Below, piece after piece: positions 27,775-35,987 of a stretch of 45,088 nucleotides of DNA (position 1 is its first letter; every line of letters begins with the position of its first letter). The translations under genes were made by a program, and so were the position numbers. The notes beneath the pieces were generated by a model. The model did not search any database. It was not told where the DNA came from and saw only the letters and a program-made list of their open reading frames with translations. This DNA comes from Candidatus Rokuibacteriota bacterium. Its GTDB lineage: Bacteria; Methylomirabilota; Methylomirabilia; Rokubacteriales; CSP1-6. The stretch is taken from positions 1 through 45,088 of the forward strand of contig QHSU01000095.1 in the NCBI GenBank assembly GCA_003220535.1. The letters are read 5' to 3'.

Positions 27775-28983
27775 ATGGACCTCCGGACGAGAGTCACCGT
27801 TCTTTCCGAGTCCGCCGATCGCGACGGGGTCCAGAACTCGTTCATGCGCCCGGGAGACCCGGTCGGCATCACCAAAGTGCGCAATCCCGGCCAGGGGACG
27901 ACGCGGCTCATGCGGGTCATGCAGACGAACGCCTGCTCGCTCTCCTGCGGCTACTGTCCGACCTTCTGTGGCGGGAAAGTGCGGCGCACCTACCTGAGCC
28001 CAGAAGAGGTCGCGCGTGTTTTCATGGAGGCACATCGCACCGGCCTGGCCGACGGGCTGTTCCTGACCTCGGGCGTCCCCGGCCCTCCGTCGCGAATGAC
28101 CGACCGCATGCTCGCGGCGGTCGAGCTCCTCCGACGCCGTGAGGGCTTCCGGGGCTACGTGCACCTCAAGCTCCTGCCCGGCGCCGAGCCTGCCCAGGTC
28201 GAGACGGCGGCCCGTCTGGCCAGTCGCGTGTCGGTGAACCTCGAAGCGCCCGGAGACGCCTACGTCCGGGCTCTCGCGCGCGAGAAAGACTTCGCCGGCG
28301 ACCTCCTGCCGAAGCTGGAGCTCGCGGGTCGCCTCGTGCGAGAGCGCAAACGGCTCGGAGATCCGGCGGCTCTCGCCACCGTCGGCCCGACGACCCAGTT
28401 CGTCGTCGGCGCCGCCGGCGAGCAGGACCGCGAGATTCTCGGCCTCGTGGCCCGTCTCGAGCGACAGCGACTCCTTCACCACGCCCACTTCAGCGCCTTC
28501 CAGCCGGTGGTCGGCACGCCCCTGGAAGGCCGGCGTCCGACACCGGCGGCCCGTGAGCTGCGGCTCTATCAGGCGGAGCATCTCCTTCGCCAATACGGCT
28601 TCGCCTACGAAGAGCTCGTGTTCGGCGCCGACGGCAACCTGTCGCTCCACGAGGACCCGAAGACGGCGTGGGCGCTCGCGCATCCCGAGCGCTTCCCGAT
28701 CGACGTCTGTCGCGCGCCGTACGAGAGCCTGCTGCGGGTGCCGGGCATCGGCCCTGCGACCGCGGGTGCGCTCGTGACCGAGCGGCGTTGCGCCGTGATC
28801 CGCTGGTCGGGCGACCTGCGGGCCGCGGGTGTCGACGTGCTCCGGGCCGGATGGTTCCTCACGCTGCGCGGGCGGCGGCTCGCGAGCACGCGCGAGCCGC
28901 GACAGCTACGCCTCTTCCCCTACGGCGAGCATCTGACGCAGGCGCCCTTTCGGACTCCGGTGCCGCCGTGCGCCTATCGATGA
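27775..28983 (+). CDS. Radical SAM protein with C-terminal helix-hairpin-helix (DNA modification/repair-type)
   Basis: 402 residues. The 4Fe-4S/SAM site is CSLSCGYC (CxxxCxxC) at residues 54-61. An extra Cys follows closely (PTFCGG). The TIM-barrel half continues through GLFLTSGVPG and VSVNLEAPGD. Near the C-terminus LLRVPGIGPATAGALV is a helix-hairpin-helix, the non-specific DNA-binding motif. This combination matches the family annotated as putative DNA modification/repair radical SAM proteins, often found beside a uracil-DNA-glycosylase-like gene (TIGR03916-type). No such partner gene is adjacent here. The catalysed reaction is unknown. The start lacks a ribosome binding site and follows a -10 box directly. 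Confidence 0.85.
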   Translation: MDLRTRVTVLSESADRDGVQNSFMRPGDPVGITKVRNPGQGTTRLMRVMQTNACSLSCGYCPTFCGGKVRRTYLSPEEVARVFMEAHRTGLADGLFLTSGVPGPPSRMTDRMLAAVELLRRREGFRGYVHLKLLPGAEPAQVETAARLASRVSVNLEAPGDAYVRALAREKDFAGDLLPKLELAGRLVRERKRLGDPAALATVGPTTQFVVGAAGEQDREILGLVARLERQRLLHHAHFSAFQPVVGTPLEGRRPTPAARELRLYQAEHLLRQYGFAYEELVFGADGNLSLHEDPKTAWALAHPERFPIDVCRAPYESLLRVPGIGPATAGALVTERRCAVIRWSGDLRAAGVDVLRAGWFLTLRGRRLASTREPRQLRLFPYGEHLTQAPFRTPVPPCAYR

Positions 28984-28985
28984 CG

Positions 28986-29013
28986 GACGTCATGAGGACG
29001 TGACGTCACGAGG
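28986..29013 (+). repeat. Short direct repeat of a palindromic half-site after the radical SAM gene
   Basis: GACGTCATGAGG (28986-28997) and GACGTCACGAGG (29002-29013), 16 nt apart, each containing the GACGTC palindrome. Could be a protein-binding site upstream of the TPR gene at 29154, or chance. Confidence 0.3.
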
Positions 29014-29153
29014 TCGGTGACGGGCCTCACGACGCCGGGCGCTGCGTCAGCGCGCTGTTTTCGCCTGCGCCCGCTCCCCATCGGCTATGCTGCAAGCGTC
29101 AACTGATACCGTCCGATGCGATCGACGCCTTCGGAACCCAGGGGGTACACGAC

Positions 29154-30842
29154 GTGAGAAACCATCGGTGGATCGTGCTTCCAACGCTCCTGTTCGTCGC
29201 GGCCGGCTGTTCCGCGCAACGGCCCGGTGCCGAGACGAGCGCGGCGCAACAGACCGACATGGCGCACGGACAGCACGCAGCGGACGGCCGTCCGATGCTC
29301 TACGATTCGCTCGGCCGCTACTCGTACCGGATCACGACGGCTTCGGCCGACGCGCAACGCTGGTTCGATCAAGGCTTGCGGCTGGTCTACGCGTTCAACC
29401 ACCACGAGGCGCAGAAGGCGTTCCGAGAGGCGGCGCGCCTGGATGCGCAGTGTGCGATGTGCTTCTGGGGTATCGCCATCACGGAGGGCTCGAACTACAA
29501 CGACCCGACGAACACCGATCGTGAGTCGAAGGCCGGGGGCGCCGCGCGTGAGGCGCAGCGCCTCGCCGCTGGCGCGCGGCCGCCGGAGCGCGCGCTGATC
29601 GAGGCGCTGGCGAAACGCCACTCGGCCGATCCCTCGGCCAAGCGCGAGACCCTCGACCGCGCCTACGCCGACGCGATGCGGGACGTCGCACGGCAGTTTC
29701 CCGACGACCTGGAGACCGCGACGTTCTTCGCCGACGCCATGATGAACCTCAGGCCGTGGAACCTGTGGGCACCCGATGGCACGCCGCATCCGGGCACCGA
29801 GGAGATCGTCCAGACCCTCGAGCGCGTCATCGCTCGGAACCCCAATCACCCCGGCGCGCTCCATCTTTACATCCATGCGGTCGAGGCGAGCCGAGAGCCG
29901 GGCCGCGCCGAGGCCGCTGCCGACCGCCTGCGCCCGCTAATGCCCGGAGCCGGCCACCTGGTCCACATGCCCTCCCACATCTACTGGCGCGTCGGCCGGT
30001 ACGCCGACGCGGTGACCGTCAACACGGCGGCGGTCGAGGCGGACCGCACGTACTTCAAGACGGCGCAGCCGAGCCCGATCTATCGTGGGCTCTACCATCC
30101 GCACAACATCGATTTCATCTGGCAGTCGGCCAGCATGCAGGGGCGGAGTGCTGCGACCATCCGTGCGGCGCGCGAGTTCGCCGAGAACGCGCCACCCGAG
30201 ATGATCAAGGCGATGCCCGACATGGAGACGGCCCCGGTCGCGCCGATCGTGGCGCTCGTCCGCTTCGGGCGCTGGGACGAGGTGCTCGCCTATCCTGCGC
30301 CGCCTCGCGAGTGGCCGTACACCTCCGGCGTGTGGCGCTACGCGCGTGGTCTCGCGTTCAACGCCAAGGGGCAGGCCGCCGACGCCACGCGAGAGCTTCG
30401 CGAGCTGGAGGGCATCCTCCAGTCCGTGCCGCCGGACCGCACCGTGGCGTTCTTCTTCCGTGCGAAGAACGTCCTCCAGATGGCCGCGAATCTTTTGGCC
30501 GGCGAGATCGCGGCGCAGGCCGGCGACGCGGCGACCGCCGAGCGCCTGCTGCGCGCCGCGGTGGCCGAGCAAGACACGCACTGGTTCACCGAGCCGCCGC
30601 CGTGGTACTTCCCCGTGCGCCAGGCGCTGGGCGCCGTGCTGCTCCAGGCCGGTCGTGCGAGCGACGCCGAGCAGGTCTACCGGGAGGACCTGAAGAGAAA
30701 CCCCGGCAACGGCTGGTCGCTGTTCGGGCTCGCGCAGAGTCTGAAGACGCAAGGGAAGACGGCCGAGGCCGCGCAAGTCGACGAGAGCTTTCGCAAGGCG
30801 TGGGCGCGGGCCGACGTGAAGCTGACGGCGTCACGCTTCTGA
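29154..30842 (+). CDS. TPR-repeat lipoprotein (562 aa)
   Basis: GTG start, then a lipoprotein signal ending in the lipobox VAAGC. Early in the mature part there is a Gln/His patch (MAHGQHAADG). Tetratricopeptide-like helices follow across the protein: WFDQGLRLVYAFNHHEAQKAF, CAMCFWGIAITEG, HPGALHLYIHAVEAS, WRVGRYADAVTVN and DAEQVYREDLKRNPGNGWSLFGLAQSL. Conserved-looking His clusters (GHLVHMPSHIYWRVG, LYHPHNIDF) and Cys-x2-Cys (CAMC) are unusual for plain TPR scaffolds and may bind a metal or cofactor. The family is widespread in Rokubacteria-like and proteobacterial genomes with no assigned function. It is probably a periplasm-facing lipoprotein. Confidence 0.8.
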   Translation: MRNHRWIVLPTLLFVAAGCSAQRPGAETSAAQQTDMAHGQHAADGRPMLYDSLGRYSYRITTASADAQRWFDQGLRLVYAFNHHEAQKAFREAARLDAQCAMCFWGIAITEGSNYNDPTNTDRESKAGGAAREAQRLAAGARPPERALIEALAKRHSADPSAKRETLDRAYADAMRDVARQFPDDLETATFFADAMMNLRPWNLWAPDGTPHPGTEEIVQTLERVIARNPNHPGALHLYIHAVEASREPGRAEAAADRLRPLMPGAGHLVHMPSHIYWRVGRYADAVTVNTAAVEADRTYFKTAQPSPIYRGLYHPHNIDFIWQSASMQGRSAATIRAAREFAENAPPEMIKAMPDMETAPVAPIVALVRFGRWDEVLAYPAPPREWPYTSGVWRYARGLAFNAKGQAADATRELRELEGILQSVPPDRTVAFFFRAKNVLQMAANLLAGEIAAQAGDAATAERLLRAAVAEQDTHWFTEPPPWYFPVRQALGAVLLQAGRASDAEQVYREDLKRNPGNGWSLFGLAQSLKTQGKTAEAAQVDESFRKAWARADVKLTASRF

Positions 30843-30875
30843 TCGAGAGACGGCCCGGAGCGACAACGCTCCGGG

Positions 30876-31370
30876 CTACGACCCCTTCTTGATGACCTCG
30901 GCCAGCTCCTGCGCGCGCCTCGCGTCGAGCGGGCGCAGCCTGTCCAGGATCCGCCGGGCGTCGTCGACCCGGCCCATCTTGACGTAGGCCTCGCCGAGAT
31001 ACTCGAGCGCCTCCGGGAAATCCGGGCGGAGCCGTAGCGCCTCGTCGTAGGCCTGGAGCGACTCCGGATAGCGGCCCTGATTGCGCAGGGCGAATCCCAG
31101 CTCGTTCCATGCTTCGGGGAAGGCGGGGTGCAGCGCGATCGCGCCGTGGAACGCCTCGACGGCCGTCTTCCAATCCTTGGCCAGGCGCGCGCGAACACCC
31201 CGGTTGTACTCGCTCTCCGCGCCCGGAGTGGACGTGGGTTGGCGGACCTGCCCCGCGGCGGGCGAGCTGGGCTCGGCGAGCCCGACGGACGGTGCCAGCG
31301 CCGTGACTGCGACGGTGAAGCCCAGAGCGACGAGTCGCGAAATGATCGTCCCGGATCCTGTCATCAGCAT
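30876..31370 (-). CDS. Small exported TPR protein
   Basis: 164 residues. Signal peptide (ISRLVALGFTVAVTALAPSVGLA), then a short linker, then three TPR units: YNRGVRARLAKDWKTAVEAF, AWNELGFALRNQGRYPESLQAY and ALEYLGEAYVKMGRVDDARR. It ends in KKGS. A scaffold in the periplasm, partners unknown. It is convergent with the large TPR lipoprotein gene, 33 nt apart. Its start has no Shine-Dalgarno but a -10-like TATGCT 6 nt upstream. Confidence 0.82.
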   Translation of the reverse strand: MLMTGSGTIISRLVALGFTVAVTALAPSVGLAEPSSPAAGQVRQPTSTPGAESEYNRGVRARLAKDWKTAVEAFHGAIALHPAFPEAWNELGFALRNQGRYPESLQAYDEALRLRPDFPEALEYLGEAYVKMGRVDDARRILDRLRPLDARRAQELAEVIKKGS

Positions 31371-31376
31371 GCTGCT

Positions 31377-31382
31377 AGCATA
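31377..31382 (-). promoter_or_regulatory. -10-like box next to the small TPR gene start
   Basis: TATGCT on minus, 6 nt before the ATG at 31370, which places the transcription start at the start codon. No good -35 is seen, so co-transcription with kdsB is an alternative. Confidence 0.3.
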
Positions 31383-31403
31383 TACTGCGCCGGCTCGAGA
31401 CGA

Positions 31404-32159
31404 TCACCTGGATCCGGGGCCGCGCGCGGCCAGCAGAGCCTCGACGGCCCGGAAGTCGGCCTCCGTATCCACGCCGATCGTGGGCGTCGTGGTCTCGACG
31501 ACGACGATGGCGATCCCGTTCTCGACGAACCTGAGCTGCTCGAGCTTCTCCGTGAGCTCGAGCGGCGACGGCGGCAGTCCGTGGAACGCGTCGAGCGCCG
31601 CCTTGCGATAGGCGTAGAAGCCGGGGTGCTTCCAGCGCACGACGCCGGTGCCGTCTCGATCGTAGGGGATCGGATACTTCGAGAAGTAGAGGGCGCGGCC
31701 GTCCACCCCGCAGACGACCTTGTTCACGTTCGGGTTCGACAGCTCGTCGGGACCGAGGCGGATCTTGAGCGTGGTCACCTGGGTGTCGGGACGCTCGCGG
31801 AAGGGACCGACGAGGAGCCGGATGTGGTCCGGCGTGATCAGCGGCTCGTCCCCCTGGATGTTCACGTAGACGTCGGCGGCGCGCGCCTGCGCGACCTCCC
31901 AGATCCGGTCGGTCCCGGACGGGTGCTCGGACGAGGTCATGATCGCCGGGACCCCGAACTTCGCGCACGCTCCCACGACCTCCTGGGAATCCGTCGCGAC
32001 CAGCAGGTCGGCGAGGTCCGTCGCCTGCCGGGCCGCTTCGTACACTCGGACGATCAAGGGCTTGCCGCCGAGCTCCCGGAGGACCTTGCGCGGCAGGCGC
32101 GTGGATTGGAGGCGCGCCGGAATGACGCCCAGGACGCGGAGCCCCGTGTTGTCGCTCAC
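31404..32159 (-). CDS. kdsB: 3-deoxy-manno-octulosonate cytidylyltransferase
   Basis: 251 residues, normal for KdsB. The nucleotide-binding N-terminus is GVIPARLQSTRLPRKVL. NIQGDEPLI carries the catalytic Mg2+-binding Asp, and SGTDRIWEVA, YFSKYPIPYDRD and PSPLELTEKLEQLR are family signatures. It activates Kdo with CTP for lipopolysaccharide inner-core synthesis in the cytoplasm, so the host should be a diderm with Kdo-containing LPS. The GTG start overlaps the stop of the LLM oxidoreductase gene (GTGA), which implies a shared transcript although the two functions are unrelated. Confidence 0.95.
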   Translation of the reverse strand: MSDNTGLRVLGVIPARLQSTRLPRKVLRELGGKPLIVRVYEAARQATDLADLLVATDSQEVVGACAKFGVPAIMTSSEHPSGTDRIWEVAQARAADVYVNIQGDEPLITPDHIRLLVGPFRERPDTQVTTLKIRLGPDELSNPNVNKVVCGVDGRALYFSKYPIPYDRDGTGVVRWKHPGFYAYRKAALDAFHGLPPSPLELTEKLEQLRFVENGIAIVVVETTTPTIGVDTEADFRAVEALLAARGPGSR

Positions 32160-33160
32160 GGGAAGGCGCGCAGGGTTCGGAGCTGGGCGTCGCGCGCGTC
32201 GCCGCCGGCGCCCGGCGCGAACGGCACGATCACCGGCTGGGTGAGCCCGGCGCGCGTGAACTCGGCGATGCGGTCGCGACAGAACGCTGCCGGCCCGACG
32301 ACGCCGAGGCCGTCGAGGAACCGCGGCGATACGTGCCTCACCGCACCGGCGCGGTCACCCGCCCGCCACGCGGCGTTCACCGCGTCGACCTCGTCGGCGA
32401 AGCCGGCGGCCTTGAAAAAGCTCGCGTAGGCGTCCACCGTCGTATAGCCCGTAATATCGCGCGCCAGCGCCTCGCGCGCGGCGGTGGCGTCGTCGGTCAC
32501 GCATGTGCGGATGAACGACGCGATCTCGAAGTCGGCGAGCGTCCGGCCCGCCCTGCGCGCTCCGGCTTCCAGGTGTCCGATCGAGACCGGAACGGTCTCC
32601 GGCGGAATCCAGTTCAGCACGACGCCGTCGGCGATCTCTCCTGCCAGCTCCAGCATCTCGGGACCGAGCGCGGCGATCACGACGCGCACGGGCCGGGCGG
32701 GCGGCGGCGCCGTCAGGCGAAAGTTCTTCACGCGATAGAACTTGCCCTCGAAGTTCACGCGCTCGCCGGAGGCGACCATGCGGACGATCTGGATCGCTTC
32801 GCGGATCTGCTGGAGCGCCGGGGCGAAGGCGAGCCCGTGCCAGTCGCCGACGATGACGCGACTGCTGAGGCCGATGCCGAGCACGACGCGGTCGGGCGCC
32901 AGGTGGTTGAGCGTCGCCACGCTCTGGCCCAGCACGACCGGCGTCCGGGTCTGGACCGGCACGACCGCGGAGCCCACGCGGAGCCGCTCGGTGTGGCTCG
33001 CGATGATCGTCATGAGGGTGATCGCGTCGTAGCCCGAGGCCTCGCCGGTCCACGCCATGTGGTAGCCGCGCGCCTCCGCCTCGCGGGCGACGGCGACGAA
33101 CTCGGCCGCGGGCAGCGCCGCGAAGGGCGCCAGGACGATTCCGAGGCGATGGGCGAGCAT
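32156..33160 (-). CDS. LLM-class (luciferase-like/F420-type) oxidoreductase
   Basis: 334 residues from the ATG with AAGGA about 6 nt upstream; a second ATG two codons earlier would have its ribosome site too close. It is a TIM-barrel luciferase-like monooxygenase fold: LGIVLAPFAAL, MAWTGEASGYDAITLMTIIAS, VGSAVVPVQTRTP, GIGLSSRVIVGDW and FEGKFYRVKNFRL. Such proteins use F420 or FMN. The pattern fits F420-dependent methylene-H4MPT-reductase-like or other F420 enzymes, but the cofactor cannot be decided by eye. Substrate unknown. First gene of a unit with kdsB. Confidence 0.85.
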   Translation of the reverse strand: MLAHRLGIVLAPFAALPAAEFVAVAREAEARGYHMAWTGEASGYDAITLMTIIASHTERLRVGSAVVPVQTRTPVVLGQSVATLNHLAPDRVVLGIGLSSRVIVGDWHGLAFAPALQQIREAIQIVRMVASGERVNFEGKFYRVKNFRLTAPPPARPVRVVIAALGPEMLELAGEIADGVVLNWIPPETVPVSIGHLEAGARRAGRTLADFEIASFIRTCVTDDATAAREALARDITGYTTVDAYASFFKAAGFADEVDAVNAAWRAGDRAGAVRHVSPRFLDGLGVVGPAAFCRDRIAEFTRAGLTQPVIVPFAPGAGGDARDAQLRTLRAFP

Positions 33161-33178
33161 GGGCATCCTTTCGTCGTC

Positions 33179-33195
33179 CGCCCGTCGATCGGGCG
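33179..33195 (-). terminator. Hairpin between the EamA transporter and LLM genes
   Basis: Perfect 6-bp stem CGCCCG/CGGGCG with loop TCGAT. It could end the transporter transcript, but it lies downstream of a -10 box (33202-33207) and so may instead sit in the leader of the LLM-kdsB transcript. Confidence 0.3.
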
Positions 33196-33201
33196 CCCGC
33201 G

Positions 33202-33207
33202 AGTATA
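33202..33207 (-). promoter_or_regulatory. -10 box for the LLM-kdsB unit
   Basis: TATACT on minus, 41 nt before the ATG at 33160. No convincing -35. Confidence 0.3.
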
Positions 33208-33212
33208 CCGCC

Positions 33213-34244
33213 TCAGTGGTGGCCGTGGTCGTGATGGCTGTCGGGCGTATGCGGATGCTCGTGCTCCAGCGGTCCCGTTCGATGCGGATGACTGTGGGGT
33301 TCCGGGCCCTCCCCGCCCTCGTGCGCGTGCTGGTGGTGCGCGTCGTGGACGTGTACGTGCACGTGCGCGGTCGCCGCGTGCCCGTGCGCGTGCGAGTGGC
33401 GCTCGTCGACCAGGAGCCAGATCGCCAGCGCCATGAGCGCCGCCGCCGCGAGGAGGCCCGGCGTCGGCGACTCGCCGAGCAGGAGGAGGCCGCCGGCGGC
33501 GCCGAAGAACGGCGCCGTCGCGAAGTAGGCACCAGTGCGCGCGGCGCCCAGCTCTCGCATCGCCAGAATGAACAGGACGAGGCTCGTGCCGTAGCTCAGG
33601 GCTCCGAGGGCCATCCCGAGGGCGATCGCCCCCGCGGGCGGCCAGGGCTGGCCGCTCGCGAGAGCCAGCAAGGTGTTGACGGTCCCGGCCACGAGTCCCT
33701 TGACCTCGACGATGAGCAGCGGGTCGCCTTCGGCGATGAGACGTGTCAGGTTGTTGTCGAGCGCCCAGAGCGCACACGCCAGCGTGACGGCCGCGGCCCC
33801 GTCGGCCATCGCCATGCCGCCGGGCGTCCAGCCCAGCGCCACGCCGCCGAGCGCCATGACGAAGGCCGCACCGCCGACCCGCGCGCCCAGATGCTCGCCG
33901 AAGACGATGCCGGCCAGGATGGTCGTGAAGACGACCTCGAGATTGAACAGGAGCGCCGTGGACGCCGCGGGGCTCCGCGCGAGGCCCCAGAGGAGCAGCG
34001 GCGGCGCGAGGACGCCCCCCGCCACCACCACCGCGGCGAGAATCCATCGCTCGCGCGCCGTCAAGGGCCGGCCGACTGCGGGCCGGCGTCGCCAGGCGAG
34101 GCGCACCAGGCCGAGGAACACGCCGGCACCCAGGTAGAGGAGACCGGCGAGGAACAGCGGCGACACGACGTCGAGCAGCAGCTTCGCGAGCGGCGCGCTG
34201 AGCCCGAACGCGAGCGCGGCGATCAGCACCTTGACGATCGGCAT
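33213..34244 (-). CDS. EamA/DMT-family transporter with His-rich C-terminal tail
   Basis: 343 residues. Residues 1-279 are a ten-helix drug/metabolite transporter with two EamA repeats (GLSAPLAKLLLDVVSPLFLAGLLYLGAG; SYGTSLVLFILAMRELGAARTGAYFATAPFFG). The last 64 residues form a hydrophilic tail with 23 histidines in runs such as HVHVHVH and HHDHGHH. Poly-His tails of this kind bind Ni, Co, Zn or Cu in other proteins, so metal handling or sensing is likely. The EamA core by itself usually exports small metabolites. A consensus-like TACAAT lies 14 nt before the start. Divergent from hutU. Confidence 0.88.
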   Translation of the reverse strand: MPIVKVLIAALAFGLSAPLAKLLLDVVSPLFLAGLLYLGAGVFLGLVRLAWRRRPAVGRPLTARERWILAAVVVAGGVLAPPLLLWGLARSPAASTALLFNLEVVFTTILAGIVFGEHLGARVGGAAFVMALGGVALGWTPGGMAMADGAAAVTLACALWALDNNLTRLIAEGDPLLIVEVKGLVAGTVNTLLALASGQPWPPAGAIALGMALGALSYGTSLVLFILAMRELGAARTGAYFATAPFFGAAGGLLLLGESPTPGLLAAAALMALAIWLLVDERHSHAHGHAATAHVHVHVHDAHHQHAHEGGEGPEPHSHPHRTGPLEHEHPHTPDSHHDHGHH

Positions 34245-34258
34245 GACGGCGCGCCGCC

Positions 34259-34264
34259 ATTGTA
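34259..34264 (-). promoter_or_regulatory. -10 box for the EamA transporter
   Basis: TACAAT on minus, 14 nt before the ATG at 34244, in the 52-nt divergent region shared with hutU. The -35 is not clear. Confidence 0.35.
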
Positions 34265-34296
34265 CTCAACGGCGCGTCTCGATAGAGTGGCGCTTG

Positions 34297-35967
34297 ATGG
34301 CCTCGCTCACCCAGCGCCCCGCCACGCCCATCCGCGCGCCGCGCGGCACCGCCCTGTCGTGCAAGGGATGGCCGCAGGAGGCGGCGCTCCGGATGCTCAT
34401 GAACAACCTCGACCCCGACGTCGCGGAGCGGTGGGAAGACCTCATCGTCTACGGCGGGTCGGGGAAGGCGGCCCGGAGCTGGGAAGCGTATCACGCGATC
34501 GTGCGGACGCTCCGGCGCCTCGAGGGTGACGAGACGCTGCTCGTCCAGTCGGGGAAGCCGGTCGGCGTGTTCAGGACCCACCCCGACGCGCCTCGGGTGC
34601 TCATCGCCAACGCGCTCCTCGTGCCCGAGTGGGGCGACTGGGAGCACTTCAGGCGGTACGAGGCGATGGGACTCACGATGTACGGCCAGATGACGGCGGG
34701 CTCCTGGATCTACATCGGCACCCAGGGAATCCTGCAAGGCACGTTCGAGACGTTCGGCGCCTGCGCGCGCAAGCACTTCGGCGGCTCGCTGGCGGGCCGG
34801 CTCGTGCTCTCCGCCGGGCTCGGCGGAATGGGCGGCGCTCAGCCGCTCGCCGTCACGATGAACGGCGGTGTGGGGCTCTTCGTCGAGGTCGATCGCGAGC
34901 GCATCGAACGGCGGCTCCGCCTCCGGTACGTCGACCGCGTGACGTCGTCGCTCGACGAGGCGCTCCGCTGGGCCGACGATGCGCGCGGGCGCCGCGAGCC
35001 GCTCTCGATCGCCGTGCACGGCAACGCCGCCGAGGTGCATCCCGAGCTGGCGCGTCGCGGAGCCCGCTTCGACGTGGTGACGGATCAGACGTCCGCCCAC
35101 GACGTGGTCAACGGGTACGTGCCGGCCGGGTTGTCGGTGGCAGACGCGGCCGCGTTGCGGGCACGTGACCCCGAGGCCTATCTGAAGCGCGCGTACGCGT
35201 CGATCGCGGCCCAGATGCGGGCGATGCTCGAGTTCCAGCGTGCGGGCGCGATCCTGTTCGACTACGGCAACAACTTCCGCCGCGAGGCCGAGAACGCAGG
35301 CGTCTCCGACTTCAGCTATCCGGGCTTCGTGCCCGCGTTCATCCGTCCGCTCTTCTGCGAGGGGCAGGGCCCGTTCCGCTGGGTGGCGCTCTCCGGTGAT
35401 CCGGAGGACATCTACGCGACCGACCGGGCGCTGATGGACGCTCTCCCGACGAACGAGCCCCTGGTCCGCTGGCTCCGGCTCGCCCGGGAGCGCGTCAGCT
35501 TCCAGGGACTGCCGGCGCGCATTTGCTGGCTCGGCTACGGCGACCGCGCGAAAGCCGGGCGGATCTTCAACGACCTCGTCGCCACGGGCGCCGTGAAGGC
35601 CCCCATCGTCATCGGCCGCGACCACCTCGACTCCGGGTCGGTCGCCTCGCCGAACCGCGAGACCGAGTCGATGCGCGACGGCTCCGACGCGATCGCCGAC
35701 TGGCCCGTGCTCAACGCGCTCCTCAACACGGCGGCGGGCGCGACGTGGGTGTCGGTGCACCACGGCGGTGGCGTGGGCATCGGATACTCGATCCATGCCG
35801 GCATGGTCGTCGTCGCCGACGGCACGCCGGAAGCGGCGCGGCGCCTCGAGCGCGTGTTGACGACCGACCCGGGCACCGGCGTCATGCGTCATGCCGACGC
35901 GGGCTACCCGGAGGCGGTCGCCGCGGCCCGGCGTCACGCGATCGACCTGCCGGGGATCACGGCGTGA
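34297..35967 (+). CDS. hutU: Urocanate hydratase
   Basis: 556 residues, the standard urocanase length. The N-terminus has CKGWPQEAALRMLMNNLDP and VYGGSGKAARSW. The NAD+-binding part is LGGMGGAQPLAVTMNGG. The catalytic Cys region is ARICWLGYGDRAK, followed by GRDHLDSGSVASPNRETE and VHHGGGVGIGYS. It converts urocanate to 4-imidazolone-5-propionate with tightly bound NAD+, in the cytoplasm. First gene of the hut operon; the next ORF could start at the GTG overlapping its stop. TAGAGT sits 8 nt before the ATG and no clear Shine-Dalgarno is present. Confidence 0.95.
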   Translation: MASLTQRPATPIRAPRGTALSCKGWPQEAALRMLMNNLDPDVAERWEDLIVYGGSGKAARSWEAYHAIVRTLRRLEGDETLLVQSGKPVGVFRTHPDAPRVLIANALLVPEWGDWEHFRRYEAMGLTMYGQMTAGSWIYIGTQGILQGTFETFGACARKHFGGSLAGRLVLSAGLGGMGGAQPLAVTMNGGVGLFVEVDRERIERRLRLRYVDRVTSSLDEALRWADDARGRREPLSIAVHGNAAEVHPELARRGARFDVVTDQTSAHDVVNGYVPAGLSVADAAALRARDPEAYLKRAYASIAAQMRAMLEFQRAGAILFDYGNNFRREAENAGVSDFSYPGFVPAFIRPLFCEGQGPFRWVALSGDPEDIYATDRALMDALPTNEPLVRWLRLARERVSFQGLPARICWLGYGDRAKAGRIFNDLVATGAVKAPIVIGRDHLDSGSVASPNRETESMRDGSDAIADWPVLNALLNTAAGATWVSVHHGGGVGIGYSIHAGMVVVADGTPEAARRLERVLTTDPGTGVMRHADAGYPEAVAAARRHAIDLPGITA

Positions 35968-35987
35968 TCCGCCGTGGCTCTGAGGCG

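Noticed and set aside
33010..35937. A 975-residue minus-strand open frame over hutU and the EamA gene
   Set aside because: It runs antisense to hutU and out of frame with EamA and LLM; there are no motifs, so it is a high-GC artefact.
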